Shown: positions 1 to 9,257, numbered from the stretch's first letter. The stretch is 64,000 nt of DNA from Caulobacter sp. S45 (GCF_009765965.1 NZ_LMUL01000014.1:1164337-1228336), one strand, 5' to 3'. Notes: generated from the letters alone by a model not told the origin. Numbers and translations: made by a program.

Positions 1-2254
1 TGAGCCCCCGAGCCCGGGCGCTGCGGACATAGTCGGCGCCCATGGCCGAGAGCAGCTCGCCCCGCAGCACGCGGGTCAACACCGCCGCCTGGGGCGCGGC
101 CAGGGCGATGGCTGGCAGGCTTAGCGCACCGAGCGCCGGTCCCACGCCGCCCGCCCAGCCGGGAAAGCCGCCTGCCGGCGCCCAGCCCAGCCGCTCGGCG
201 AACACGATCACCAGCATCATGCCGAGCCAGAACCCCGGCACGGCCACGCCGAGCTGGGTCAGGCCGCCGACGATGCGGTCCACGGTCCCGCCCGGTCGCA
301 TCGCCGCGCCGAGCCCCATGGCGAAGGCCGCCGTTGTCGACAGGACCAGGGCGTAGAGGGCCAGCGGCAAGGACACCGCCAGCCGCTCGGCCACCAGGGC
401 CGCGACCGGCGTGCGATAGGTGTAGCTGAGCCCCAGGTCGCCATGGGCCAGCCCCGCCATCCAGCTCAGGTAACGCCGCCAAGCCGGCCCCTCCAGGCCA
501 AGCTCCAGCCGCACCGCGTGCAGGGCCGCCGGATCGGCGCTGAAGCCCATCATGTAGCGCGCCGGATCACCCGGCGCGATCTGCAGCAACAGGAAGATCA
601 CCAGGCTGGCCGCGAGCAAGGTCCCCACCAGCACGCCCAGCCGGCCCGCGAGATAAGCCGGACGCGCGCGCCGTCCCGCCGCAATCAGCGCAAGTACGAA
701 CGGCGCTGTCGTCAGCACCCAAAGCCAGGCCGGCGTCGCCCCCGAACCGCCCTGCTCGTCGCCCGCGCCGCCGCCCGCCACGTAGGCGTCGTTCAGGTCG
801 AGGATGGCTACCGGCGTCGGCGCCCAGGCGTCCCTCAACCGGGCGTTCCAGACCCCCAGGATCGGATACTGGAACAGGAACAGGTTCACGGAGTCGCCGG
901 CGATCTGGCGCTGGATGCCACCGAGCAGGGCCGTACGCCGGGCCGGGTCGGTCGCATCCTCGGCGGCGGCGAGCAGGACCTTGGTCCTCGGATTGGAATA
1001 GCCGAAATAGTAGTCGTCGCGGCCGTAGATGTCGTAGTCCAACGGCTCGACGTGATCGACGATGGTCATGTCGTAGGCGTGGCGGCCGAACACCTGGGCC
1101 AGCCACTGCGCCCATTCCATGTCGACGATCTTCACCTTCACGCCCGCCTGGGCGAGCTGGGCGGCGACGATCTCGCCGCTGCGCCGCGCATAGGTCGGCG
1201 GCGGCAGGGTCAGGGTGAGGCCGAGGTGCGGGTAGCCCGCCTGCGCCAGCAGGGCGCGGGCCTTGGCCGGGTCGTGCGGATACAGGCCGGTGAGGTCGAC
1301 ATAGCCGGGGTCCTGCGGGGGATAATGGCTGCCGATCGGCGTGCCGAAGCCGTACATGGCCCCCTCGATCACCGCCCTGCGGTCGATGGCGTAGGCCAGC
1401 GCGCGGCGCACACGGACGTCGGCCAGCGGCTTGATCCGCTCGTTCAGCGCCACCAGGGTCTCGCCCTCGCTCGGCGCCGAGCGCACCACGAAACGCGGAT
1501 CGGCGGCGAGCCGCTTCAGGCCCTCGGGCGCCGGATAATTGGGAAAGACATCGACGTCGCCGGCCCTTAGCGCGGCTTCGGCGGCGGAGGGGTCGGCGAT
1601 GAAGGTGAAGGTCACGCGCTCCAGCCGGGCCGGGCGACCCCAGTAGGCGGGATTGCGCTTGAGGCTCACCGAATAACCCCGCCGCCAGTCCTCCAGCACG
1701 AACGGGCCGGTGCCGACCGGGCGGGTGATGTCGGTCTTGGCCGATCCCGGGGCGACCATCACCGCGTCGCCCCAGCCCAGCACCTGCAGCAGGGTGGCGG
1801 AGCGGCGCTTAAGGTGCAGCTCGACCTCGTACGGGTCGAGGATGCGGACTTGGTCGATCACCTCGAATCGGCTGCGCTGGCCGTTGGTCGAGCCCGGCGC
1901 GCGGGCGCGGTCCAGGCTGAACTTGACCACGGTGGCGTCGAACGGCTCGCCGTCCGAGAACTGCACGCCCCGGCGCAGGTGGAAGCTGTAGGTCTGGCCG
2001 TCCGGCGAAACGGTCCAGCTCTGCGCCAGCAAGGGTTGGACAACGCCGCCAGGGCCGAGTTTCACCAGCCCCTCGAACAGGGTCGGAAAGGCCACGTTCT
2101 TGATCGCATCCGCCGCGCCGGAGGTGGGGTCGAGGGTAGGCGGTTCGAGCTGGAGGCCAACGGTGATGGCGTTGGCGGGGGCGGCGCGGGCGAGGTGCGG
2201 GGAGCCAAGAAGACAGAGGGCGAGGAGGGCAAAAGAAAGGGAGGCGCGCCACAT
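1..2254 (-). CDS. Fused peptide/nickel-type ABC binding protein and permease (partial)
   Basis: The reading frame opens at ATG 2254 with a signal peptide (MWRASLSFALLALCLLG) and continues as an extracellular solute-binding protein of family 5. Recognisable stretches are ITVGLQLEPPTLDP near the N-terminus and NLFLFQYPILGVWNARL near residue 470. No stop follows. The same frame passes a Gly-rich linker and a membrane helix (around residues 505-527), then enters a DppB/OppB-type permease. That part has a first helix ending in LLLQIAPGDPARY and, at the window edge, the EAA-like loop (GADYVRSARARGL). The frame is the same at positions 4, 799, 1570 and 2254. Such importers normally have separate binding-protein and permease genes. 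The product would be membrane-tethered in the inner membrane. The permease C-terminus and any ATPase lie outside the window. Substrate unknown. Confidence 0.85.
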   Translation of the reverse strand, partial: MWRASLSFALLALCLLGSPHLARAAPANAITVGLQLEPPTLDPTSGAADAIKNVAFPTLFEGLVKLGPGGVVQPLLAQSWTVSPDGQTYSFHLRRGVQFSDGEPFDATVVKFSLDRARAPGSTNGQRSRFEVIDQVRILDPYEVELHLKRRSATLLQVLGWGDAVMVAPGSAKTDITRPVGTGPFVLEDWRRGYSVSLKRNPAYWGRPARLERVTFTFIADPSAAEAALRAGDVDVFPNYPAPEGLKRLAADPRFVVRSAPSEGETLVALNERIKPLADVRVRRALAYAIDRRAVIEGAMYGFGTPIGSHYPPQDPGYVDLTGLYPHDPAKARALLAQAGYPHLGLTLTLPPPTYARRSGEIVAAQLAQAGVKVKIVDMEWAQWLAQVFGRHAYDMTIVDHVEPLDYDIYGRDDYYFGYSNPRTKVLLAAAEDATDPARRTALLGGIQRQIAGDSVNLFLFQYPILGVWNARLRDAWAPTPVAILDLNDAYVAGGGAGDEQGGSGATPAWLWVLTTAPFVLALIAAGRRARPAYLAGRLGVLVGTLLAASLVIFLLLQIAPGDPARYMMGFSADPAALHAVRLELGLEGPAWRRYLSWMAGLAHGDLGLSYTYRTPVAALVAERLAVSLPLALYALVLSTTAAFAMGLGAAMRPGGTVDRIVGGLTQLGVAVPGFWLGMMLVIVFAERLGWAPAGGFPGWAGGVGPALGALSLPAIALAAPQAAVLTRVLRGELLSAMGADYVRSARARGL

Positions 2255-2420
2255 TCCCCTCTCCCCTTGCGGGAGAGGGAGGGGCCCAGCGAAGCTGGGA
2301 GGGTGAGGGGTCGAAGGACGCTTGCCGCATAGCGCAGCAAGACCCCTCAACCTTCCCACGCGCCTATCGACGCGCGGGCCCCTTCCTTCTCCCGCAAGGG
2401 GAGAAGGGAACTCAATCCCC
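2255..2420. repeat. Large imperfect palindrome between two genes
   Basis: Two arms face each other. The left arm (about 2255-2320) holds CCCCTTGCGGGAGAGGGAG and later AGGGTGAGGGGTC. The right arm (about 2340-2412) is its reverse complement with several differences, holding GACCCCTCAACCTTCCC and TTCTCCCGCAAGGGGAGAAG. It lies upstream of the binding-protein/permease gene, and the purine-rich end of the left arm would act as its ribosome-binding site. It looks like an intergenic palindromic element of the kind dispersed in related genomes. No ORF inside is convincing. Confidence 0.75.
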
Positions 2421-2421
2421 C

Positions 2422-3789
2422 TCACCGCGCCACCGCCCGCGCCGCCGCCGCAGCGCTTTCGCGGTGCAGACCCAGCCCCGCATACACCGCCGCCAGCGCC
2501 CGGTTCATCGGCACGCCCTGGGGATCGCTCATCCGACGCAACTCCAGCATCTGCTGGGCGCGTTCCAGCCGAGCACTGCGGATCACCGCGTCGAGCAGGA
2601 TCAGCTCGAACAGGTCGCGCTGGGCGTGGCTGCCGCCGATGTCGATCAGCCGCGGCAGGGCCGGGGTCAGGCGGCGCACGGCGGTTTCCGCATCGCCCCG
2701 GGCGTGGGCGAGCAGGCCCTCGGCCACGGGAAGCGCCACCTCGGCCCAGGTCTCGCGCGCGTGATCCGGAGCGGTGTGAGCCCGCTCGGCGATGGCCGTC
2801 ATCAGGGCGTCGGCTTCGCTCCGCCCCGCCCGCGCCAGTCCGTAGAGGTACTGCAAGGCCAGGAAGGGCTGGGTCGTGTCCGGCCCGCGCGCGGCGAGAT
2901 AGACGCCCAAGTCATCCCAGCGTCCGCCCACCTCCACGCCCGACAGCTCGATCCGCGCCAGCAGCGAGACCGCGCCGGCCTGGTCCTGGGAGTAGTCCTT
3001 GGCCACGCCCCAGCAGTGGCGGTCGTAGATCTCCAGCACCTCCGCCTCGCGCCCCTGGCTGAGGCGGAACAGGGCCAGGTGCCACCAGAGGTGGGTCAGC
3101 ATGAAGGAGTTCAGCCCGGTCCAGGTGTCGCGCGCCTGCTCCAGGAACGCGGCTCCCTCCTCGATCCGGCCCTGAGTCAGCATGATATGGGCGAGCGCGT
3201 GCTGGGCCCACGGCTCCTGGCGGCGCAGCGCCAGGGCGCGCCGGGCGGCGGCTTCGGCCTGGTCCAGCAGGTGGCATTGCTCGTAGGCGAAGGCGGCCAT
3301 GCCATGCATCCAGGCCACGTCCTCGTTGGCGGGCGCGACCAGTTCGGCCAGCCGCAACATCTCGGCGAACCGACCGACGTTGAAGGCGTGGTAGTGCAGC
3401 AGCTTGAGCGTCAGCAGGTCGCGCGGGTGCGCCCGCAGCACCGCCTCGCCGATCCGCATGGCCTCGGGGATGTCGTCGCCGGCCCAGGCGCGGACGAAGG
3501 CGGTGACGTCGCGCTCGCGCCCGGTGGCCGACGGCGCCGCGGCCTCAGCCCGGCGCAGGTAGGGCTCGGCGTTGGCCGCTCCTTCCGGCGCCTCGATCAG
3601 CAGGTGCAGGGCGGCGGCGTAGGCGTTGATCAAGCACGCGCTGGGATCAGCGTCGGCGACCGCCAGCACGTTCACCGCACGAGTCTCATAGGCCAGCATC
3701 CCGCCCACAAAGTCGTCTACGCCCTGCAGCGTCGCATCGCTGTCGGTGGAGACGGGATTGCCGAGCAGGTCGCGCCGCATGGCCGTCAT
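2422..3789 (-). CDS. TTC38-like tetratricopeptide repeat protein
   Basis: 455 residues, soluble, no signal peptide. It is made of helical hairpins with TPR spacing across residues about 60-450 (for example AYEQCHLLDQAEAAARRAL and AHIMLTQGRIEEGAAFLEQA). A central Trp/His-rich stretch (THLWWHLALFRLSQG) is typical of the TTC38 family, which is widespread in proteobacteria and eukaryotes and has no assigned biochemical role. ATG 3789 and a second ATG at 3780 are both possible starts. It stands between a palindromic repeat and a TonB receptor, and nothing links it to either. Function unknown; a protein-protein interaction scaffold is the usual assumption. Confidence 0.8.
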   Translation of the reverse strand: MTAMRRDLLGNPVSTDSDATLQGVDDFVGGMLAYETRAVNVLAVADADPSACLINAYAAALHLLIEAPEGAANAEPYLRRAEAAAPSATGRERDVTAFVRAWAGDDIPEAMRIGEAVLRAHPRDLLTLKLLHYHAFNVGRFAEMLRLAELVAPANEDVAWMHGMAAFAYEQCHLLDQAEAAARRALALRRQEPWAQHALAHIMLTQGRIEEGAAFLEQARDTWTGLNSFMLTHLWWHLALFRLSQGREAEVLEIYDRHCWGVAKDYSQDQAGAVSLLARIELSGVEVGGRWDDLGVYLAARGPDTTQPFLALQYLYGLARAGRSEADALMTAIAERAHTAPDHARETWAEVALPVAEGLLAHARGDAETAVRRLTPALPRLIDIGGSHAQRDLFELILLDAVIRSARLERAQQMLELRRMSDPQGVPMNRALAAVYAGLGLHRESAAAAARAVAR

Positions 3790-3832
3790 GTTCTAGTCCG
3801 TTCGCCTGCCGCAGTCATGGCGCGCATCGAAC

Positions 3833-3943
3833 GCGTGCGTCCTTCGAGACGCCCCTTCCGGGGCTCCTCAGGATGACGGATGGAGGTGGCTTGCACAAAC
3901 CCTCGTCATGCTGAGGAGCGCGTAGCGCGTCTCGAAGCACGCA
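3833..3943. repeat. Dispersed inverted repeat, copy 1
   Basis: The left arm is about 3833-3879 (core CGTCCTTCGAGACGCCCC, then GGCTCCTCAGGATGACGG). The right arm 3903-3943 is its approximate reverse complement (starts CGTCATGCTGAGGAGCGCG, ends GTCTCGAAGCACGCAG). The right arm is identical over 41 nt to that of the copy at 14303-14421. A transcript could fold into a long stem. It lies between the TPR gene and the TonB receptor gene. Confidence 0.85.
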
Positions 3944-3956
3944 GCGCCGCTCCCGA

Positions 3957-6161
3957 TCAATACCGATAGCTCACCCGGCCGCCGAACGTCGCGGGCGCGC
4001 CGGGGGCGGCGATGTCGATGCCTGTCAGGAAGAAATTGCGGGTCAGGTCGTAACGCGTGCCGGTAATGTTGCGCCCCCACAACCCGATCGACCATGGCCC
4101 GTCGTTGGGCGAGAAGGTCAGGGTGGCGTTGGCCAGCCAGTAGGCGCTGACATTGTAGGTCGATCCCAGCAGCACCGGCATCAGCTTGTCGCGATAGGCG
4201 TAGTCCATCTCGGCGACCAGCTTGTAGGCGCCCGCCACCGGCTGGGTGTAGCTGGCCGACCCGTTCAGGCTCCACTTGGGAAAGCCCAGGTCCTGGCCGT
4301 CGCGGTTGTCGTTCACCGCCGCGCCCGCCGCCGTGCTCTTGGCCACGTCCAGGCCCTGATAGTCGTCGAACTCGCCGCGCTTGAGGCTGACGCCCTGGTC
4401 GATCTCCAGGCGCGGGATCGGCTTCCACTGCACCTCTGCCTCCACGCCCCAGATATGGGACTTGGGTACGTTGACGATCTTGCCGATCGGCCCGTTGGAG
4501 AAGGTGTCGAACACCGCTCCCTGCACCTGCTCGTCACGGTAGTCGTAGTAGAAGCCGTCGGCGTTGACCCGCAGGGTGTCGCCCAGGAGCTGGCTCTTGA
4601 TCCCCGCCTCATAGGCCCACAGCGACTCCGGCTTGAACGGGGCGAGCTGGCCGAGGTTGGTGGTGTTGTAGGCGGTGAAACCGCCGGACTTCACCCCCCG
4701 GCTGGCGCTGGCGTAGACCAGGGTCTTGTCGATCAGGCGGTAGTCCGCCTCGGCCTTGCCGGACAGGCGGGTGTAGTCGGTCGCCTCCGCCGCCAAGGCC
4801 GCAAACACCGGGCCGCCCGGAACGGAGGTGGAGAAGTTGTCCAGCGTGCGCCGCTCGTATTCCAGCCGCAAGCCGCCCGTGATCGTCAGCCGGTCGGTGA
4901 GCCGGTAGTCGAGCTGGCCGAAGCCCGCGACGGTGTTGGCGTGCTGGGCGTAGGCGGTGTCGGCGATCAGGTTCAGGCCCGGAAAGTCGACGAAGTCCGA
5001 CAGGAAGGTGTCGCGCAGGTCCTCTTTCGAGAAATACAGCCCTCCCACCCACTTCAACGGCCCATGCCCCTCCGAGCTGAGGCGCAGCTCCTCGGAAAAC
5101 ACCTTGGCGTGGGTGTTGTAGAAAGTGTCCGCGTCTGCGGCGGTGGTGGCGTCCCAGTCCTCGTACTCGCGCCGGGTCAGCGCGTGATAGGCGGTGATGC
5201 TGGTCAGCTTGGCGAAGCCCAGGTCGTAGCCGACGTGCAGGTCGATCCCGGCGTTCTCGTTGTGTTTGAAAGGCTTGGTGTCGGTGTTGATCCCGATCAG
5301 GTTGGCGAAGGCGGGCGATGCGCCCCAGCCGGTCTTGTAGGGATTGGCGTCGGCCTGGACCCCGCCCGCATTGTCGAAGCGGTACAGCCCCTGACCGTCT
5401 GAGTGGTCGTAGCCGTAGTTGGCCGCCAGCAGCACATCCAGCCTGGAGGTCGGCGTCCAGTCCAGTTGACCGCGCAGGGCCGAGCGGTTCAGGTCGCCCA
5501 GTTCCTGGCCCGTCGTGCGGTTCTGCTGGAAGCCGCCGCCCTGCTCGGAAACGCCGGAGATGCGGAACTTCAGCGTGTCGGTCAGCGGACCGGAGACGAA
5601 CCCCTCCACCCGGCTGTAGCCATAGCTGCCGTACTCGCCGTCGATACCGAAGGATGGCGCGTCGCTCGGCCGGTTGGTGATGAAGTTGATGGCGCCGCCG
5701 GTGGTGTTGCGCCCGTACAGCGTGCCCTGCGGCCCGCGCAGCACCTCCGCCCGCGAGACGTCGAAGACCTGGCCCGTCGTCTGCAGCGGGAACGGATAGG
5801 CCACCTCGTCGACATAGACGCCGACCGGAGAGGAATTGTTGGAGGCGTAGTCGTCGAAACCCACGCCGCGCAGGCGATAGTTGGGCTGGCCGCCGCCAAA
5901 GGCGGGCGTGATCTCCAGCCCCGGCGTCTGGTATTGCAGGCCTGCGACCGTGGTCACGCCCCGCAGCGCAAGCTGTTCGCCGCTGATGACGGAGATGGCG
6001 ATCCCCACATCCTGGGCGGACTGTTCGCGCCGCTGGGCGGTGACGACCACCTCCGACAAGGTGCTGGACGACGCGGGCGCATTGGATTCCGCCGCCGCCG
6101 CGGACGTAGCGATGCCGAGCGCCAGGGCGCTCACGGCCGTCGCCTTCAGAGTTCGAGTCAA
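3957..6161 (-). CDS. TonB-dependent outer-membrane receptor
   Basis: 734 residues from a TTG start at 6161, chosen because GAGGGG lies 8 nt upstream and the product then begins with a clean signal peptide (MTRTLKATAVSALALG... ending ATSAAAAES). An upstream TTG at 6224 would add 21 residues of non-signal sequence. A TonB-box-like segment (LSEVVVTAQRR) is followed by the plug domain (PNYRLRGVGFDDYAS, then VLRGPQGTLYGRNTTGGAINF) and a 22-strand barrel-type C-terminus ending in Tyr. The plug motifs belong to the large receptor class common in Caulobacterales, most of which have unknown or carbohydrate/aromatic ligands. No adjacent transporter identifies the ligand. Confidence 0.92.
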   Translation of the reverse strand: MTRTLKATAVSALALGIATSAAAAESNAPASSSTLSEVVVTAQRREQSAQDVGIAISVISGEQLALRGVTTVAGLQYQTPGLEITPAFGGGQPNYRLRGVGFDDYASNNSSPVGVYVDEVAYPFPLQTTGQVFDVSRAEVLRGPQGTLYGRNTTGGAINFITNRPSDAPSFGIDGEYGSYGYSRVEGFVSGPLTDTLKFRISGVSEQGGGFQQNRTTGQELGDLNRSALRGQLDWTPTSRLDVLLAANYGYDHSDGQGLYRFDNAGGVQADANPYKTGWGASPAFANLIGINTDTKPFKHNENAGIDLHVGYDLGFAKLTSITAYHALTRREYEDWDATTAADADTFYNTHAKVFSEELRLSSEGHGPLKWVGGLYFSKEDLRDTFLSDFVDFPGLNLIADTAYAQHANTVAGFGQLDYRLTDRLTITGGLRLEYERRTLDNFSTSVPGGPVFAALAAEATDYTRLSGKAEADYRLIDKTLVYASASRGVKSGGFTAYNTTNLGQLAPFKPESLWAYEAGIKSQLLGDTLRVNADGFYYDYRDEQVQGAVFDTFSNGPIGKIVNVPKSHIWGVEAEVQWKPIPRLEIDQGVSLKRGEFDDYQGLDVAKSTAAGAAVNDNRDGQDLGFPKWSLNGSASYTQPVAGAYKLVAEMDYAYRDKLMPVLLGSTYNVSAYWLANATLTFSPNDGPWSIGLWGRNITGTRYDLTRNFFLTGIDIAAPGAPATFGGRVSYRY

Positions 6162-6334
6162 AGCCTTTTCCCCTCGCCGCTTTCCCGCAATAGCGTTGCG
6201 AGATGCGTCTGTTGTGCAGTGCAAGCTAAGCCATGCACGAAGGGGAGGAAGCTAGTTTTTCTCAGACGCGCCCCTGCAACATTTGAAGCTTTCCTCTGCG
6301 TGTCGCCAAAGCGACACAAAACAACTTTGGTATA

Positions 6335-7480
6335 TCAAATACTTGATCGGCCCATCAGCGTGTAGAGCGCGCCGGCCATGCCCACGGCGCCCACCAGCCC
6401 CATACCCAGGCTCACCAGGTTCGGCTGCCCTTTGAGGATCATCGCCACCGCGCCTGCGAACAGGACCAAGCCGATCAGGGCCACGATATGCGGTGCAAAG
6501 CGGAGCAGCGGGGGCCGCGCCTTGACGCTGGCCTTGGCCGGGGGCGTGACTGCGCGCTCGGATGCGGACGCCTCGCCTTGGATTGGTCCGTCGAGCCCGT
6601 CCTCCGAAAGCGGATCGACAGTCGCCGGGCCATGGTCGTTGGCGAACGGCGGCGGCGGGGGCTCGGCGTGCTCGACCAGACCGCCGGCGGCGAGGATGGG
6701 AGCGGCGACGCCGATCACCTCCGCCAAGGGCGCGGTCAAGAATGGGGCGGGAGCTTCATGGGGCTCCAGGATCGCCGCAGGCTTGGGCGGCGGCGGCGCG
6801 GAGTGGACGGCCTCGAACGGAGCATCGGGGATCAGTTCGCGCAGGCGGGCCTGCACGCTGTTGGCGGCGGTCAACACGGCCGAGGGAGAGCTGGCGGCTT
6901 CGGGCGCGACGCCCCCCCCATGGATTGCGGCGACCTGGACCGCGTCGGGATCGCCGGAGACGATCGGGCCGGCGTCCGGGCCGGTCAGCGGACGCAGCAT
7001 GGCCGAAGGCGAGGTCGAGGCGCCGGGCGGCAGGCTGAGGAAGTGCGCCTTCTCCGCCGCGCGGCGGCGCACCAGGGTGTCGACGACCTGGGCGCCGGTC
7101 CCAAGTTCGGCCAGCCGCCAGCGCTCGATCTCGTCGGCGGCGTCCAGATAGGCGCCGGCGTTGACCCGCGCCAGGGCGCTCGATCCACGGAAATTTTCAG
7201 GCCCGACGTTGAAGGCGAAGGCGGTCAGGGCGTCGAACTGGACGACGTTGAGCGGGGCGAACACGGTTTGGGAAACGAGCTCCGCCGCCGCGCTCAGATC
7301 ATAGAGCAGCAGCGCCTCGGCGTCCTGGCGCGAGACGCTGGCTCCTTCCCGTGCGGTGCGGGTGTGGCCGTAGCCGAGGGTCCAGCCCCCATGGGCCGTC
7401 GGCTTGGCCTGCGGTTCGAAGGTCTCGAACCGTTTGACCAGTTCCACGGCAGCCCGGGAAAGTCGCGGATGCAGCTTCAT
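6335..7480 (-). CDS. GH24 phage-type lysozyme with C-terminal membrane anchor
   Basis: 381 residues from ATG 7480 (a TTG at 7489 is in frame). Residues about 5-150 are a GH24 lysozyme domain: KRFETFEP carries the catalytic Glu, and GGWTLGYGHT supplies the conserved Thr and Gly-x-Gly-His. The position equivalent to the catalytic Asp of T4 lysozyme appears to be Thr. A Pro/Ala-rich linker of about 170 residues follows, then two membrane helices near the C-terminus (PHIVALIGLVLFAGAVAMIL and LVSLGMGLVGAVGMAGALYT). There are no holin or phage genes beside it, so this is probably a resident cell-wall hydrolase tied to the inner membrane. Confidence 0.85.
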   Translation of the reverse strand: MKLHPRLSRAAVELVKRFETFEPQAKPTAHGGWTLGYGHTRTAREGASVSRQDAEALLLYDLSAAAELVSQTVFAPLNVVQFDALTAFAFNVGPENFRGSSALARVNAGAYLDAADEIERWRLAELGTGAQVVDTLVRRRAAEKAHFLSLPPGASTSPSAMLRPLTGPDAGPIVSGDPDAVQVAAIHGGGVAPEAASSPSAVLTAANSVQARLRELIPDAPFEAVHSAPPPPKPAAILEPHEAPAPFLTAPLAEVIGVAAPILAAGGLVEHAEPPPPPFANDHGPATVDPLSEDGLDGPIQGEASASERAVTPPAKASVKARPPLLRFAPHIVALIGLVLFAGAVAMILKGQPNLVSLGMGLVGAVGMAGALYTLMGRSSI

Positions 7481-7620
7481 TCGACCCAACTTGGCACGGT
7501 GGCGTCATCGCCGACCGCATCGGAGCAAGAAGCCCGCCACAGGAAGGGGAGGGGTCGATTTGGCTATCGCACCTGCCCAGGGCCAAAAGGCCGCTGGGTC
7601 AGGGATAGACTGTCCGGAAT

Positions 7621-7704
7621 TGGTGCGGTCGAGAAGACTCGAACTTCCACGGGTTGCCCCACAGCCACCTCAAGGCTGCGCGTCTACCATTCCGCCACGA
7701 CCGC
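7621..7704 (-). tRNA. tRNA-Leu (anticodon GAG)
   Basis: The minus-strand transcript starts GCGGTCG and ends CGACCGC-A-CCA, giving a perfect 7-bp acceptor stem with an encoded CCA. The anticodon arm is CAGCC-TTGAGGT-GGCTG, so the anticodon is GAG. A variable arm (TGGGGCAACCCG region) and the T arm (GTTCGAGTC) follow. The 84-nt length and long variable arm fit a class II tRNA. Confidence 0.95.
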
Positions 7705-7788
7705 GCGTTTCGGAGCGGGGCCAGTAGCAAACCCCGCCGCCCGTGTGAAGGGGCGCGGCCTAGATGCCGCGCCTTTGGACGGGCTGGA

Positions 7789-8061
7789 TCAGCCGGAACC
7801 GCCGGCGATGAAGTCGTACACATCGGCGGCGCGGGTGACGCTGATAGCGATCTTGTCCTCGCTGATCTGGATTTCGCCCCGCGCGACGGGGTGATTATTG
7901 GCCAGGATCCAGACCTCGTCGGACTCGTGGGCGTCCAGCGGGATCACCGCCCCGCGGCCCATGCGCAGCAACTGGTGCATCGGCAGGGTGCTGCGTCCCA
8001 GCAGCACCGAAATCTCGACCTGGACCGATTCGATCTGGCTCAAAGTACGCCTACCCCACAC
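7789..8061 (-). CDS. FliN/SpoA-domain protein
   Basis: 90 residues, almost entirely one SpoA (surface presentation of antigens) domain: [20 protein letters not shown], then [19 protein letters not shown] and [12 protein letters not shown]. This is the C-terminal module of FliN, the flagellar motor switch protein on the cytoplasmic C ring. Full FliN proteins usually carry an N-terminal extension of some tens of residues that is absent here, and no other flagellar gene is nearby. The start is uncertain (GTG at 8061, or a TTG 18 nt inside). It could be the flagellar FliN of this organism or a stand-alone SpoA paralogue. Confidence 0.8.
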   Translation of the reverse strand: MWGRRTLSQIESVQVEISVLLGRSTLPMHQLLRMGRGAVIPLDAHESDEVWILANNHPVARGEIQISEDKIAISVTRAADVYDFIAGGSG

Positions 8062-8106
8062 CCTGCGGCCTTGCGCCGACAGGACGTGGCGCCAAACTGC
8101 AGCGTT

Positions 8107-8829
8107 ATGATTGCTTCCGAGTTAAGCCCGTTCGTTTCCCCCACCCTTTTGCGGACCGATGATGCGCCGGCAGGCTGGGCCGTCTCGAAGGGCTATGTCC
8201 CCTATCCCGAGGCCGTCGAGGCGATGGAAGCGCGCGTCGCCGCCATCGCCGAAGGACGGGCGGGCGAGCTGGTCTGGCTGTTGGAGCACCCGCCGCTCTA
8301 CACCGCCGGCGTGTCGTCCAAGCCCGACGACCTGCTGACGCCGGAACGGTTTCCGGTGTTCGCCACCGGGCGGGGCGGCCAGTTCACCTATCACGGGCCG
8401 GGCCAGCGGGTGGCCTACGTCATGCTCGACCTGCGGGCCCGCCAGCGCGACGTGCATGCCTTCGTCCGCGCCCTGGAAGGCTGGGTGATCGGGGCGCTGG
8501 GCGAATTCAACGTCAAGGGCGAGGTGCGGCCCGGCCGCGTCGGCGTCTGGGTCGAGCGGCGCGAAGGCGGCGTGCCGGCGCGCGAGGACAAGATCGCCGC
8601 CATCGGGGTCAAGCTCCGGCGCTGGGTCTCCTTTCACGGGATCAGCCTGAACGTGGAGCCCGACCTCGGCCACTTCGACGGCATCGTCCCCTGCGGCATC
8701 CGCGAGCATGGCGTCACCAGCCTGGTGGACCTCGGCCTGCCGGTGACGCTGGACGAGGCCGACGCGGCGTTGAAGTCCAGTTTCAACCGCGTGTTCGGGC
8801 CCGTCCAGGACGCCGAGGCGCCGCTCTAG
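8107..8829 (+). CDS. lipB: Octanoyl-[acyl-carrier-protein]:protein N-octanoyltransferase
   Basis: 240 residues. LipB moves octanoyl groups from acyl carrier protein to lipoyl domains, the first step of lipoate biosynthesis, in the cytosol. The family signature [12 protein letters not shown] sits near residue 90. The catalytic Lys lies in KIAAIGVK and the acyl-acceptor Cys in GIVPCGI. ATG 8107 gives the expected family length; longer in-frame openings upstream carry no conserved sequence. It is divergent from the SpoA gene and its end overlaps that of the convergent DUF805 gene by 4 nt. Confidence 0.96.
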   Translation: MIASELSPFVSPTLLRTDDAPAGWAVSKGYVPYPEAVEAMEARVAAIAEGRAGELVWLLEHPPLYTAGVSSKPDDLLTPERFPVFATGRGGQFTYHGPGQRVAYVMLDLRARQRDVHAFVRALEGWVIGALGEFNVKGEVRPGRVGVWVERREGGVPAREDKIAAIGVKLRRWVSFHGISLNVEPDLGHFDGIVPCGIREHGVTSLVDLGLPVTLDEADAALKSSFNRVFGPVQDAEAPL

Positions 8830-9257
8830 GGTTGCGGCGGCCCGAAGCGATTGTGGCTCGCCTGCCCCGGCAGCGCGACCAGATCGACCGCGAACGCCGC
8901 GACAAGCACCAGGGCGACCCAGCCCACCACGCCCTCGGGCCTCGGCCAGGCCAGGTGGAACGCCAATAGCGCCAACCCCGCCCACCAGCCCGCGCGTCCG
9001 CGATCATGCAGCCGCTTGGACAGCAGGCAGCAGGCGGAGAAGAACAGCAACAGGTCGACCATCCACCCGGTGGCCGTGCGCATCCATCCGCCCACATGCA
9101 GGTCGTAGAGCCAGAATAGCCCGATCAGGACGGCTAGCCCCGCAATGAACGGCGCATGCGACATCCGCCCGCTCGACGAGACGAACAGCTCGCCGATCTC
9201 CGGCCGGGCCTGCCCGCGCACGATCCTGCCCCGATCCGAGATCTCGTCCGACATCAT
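8826..9257 (-). CDS. DUF805 membrane protein
   Basis: 143 residues with about four hydrophobic helices. The DUF805 hallmark [13 protein letters not shown] sits between the second and third helices. The N-terminal region [23 protein letters not shown] also fits the family. DUF805 proteins are small inner-membrane proteins of unknown function. The gene is convergent with lipB, with a 4-nt overlap of the coding ends. Confidence 0.85.
   Translation of the reverse strand: MMSDEISDRGRIVRGQARPEIGELFVSSSGRMSHAPFIAGLAVLIGLFWLYDLHVGGWMRTATGWMVDLLLFFSACCLLSKRLHDRGRAGWWAGLALLAFHLAWPRPEGVVGWVALVLVAAFAVDLVALPGQASHNRFGPPQP

Noticed and set aside
443-1570. A long open frame on the plus strand with no homology
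   Set aside because: It is antisense to the ABC binding-protein/permease gene, whose protein has clear motifs; the plus-strand product is low-complexity Arg/Gly/Pro-rich sequence as expected from high-GC DNA.
6162-6224. Upstream TTG start (6224) for the TonB receptor
   Set aside because: It would put about 20 charged residues before the signal peptide; TTG 6161 has a better ribosome site.
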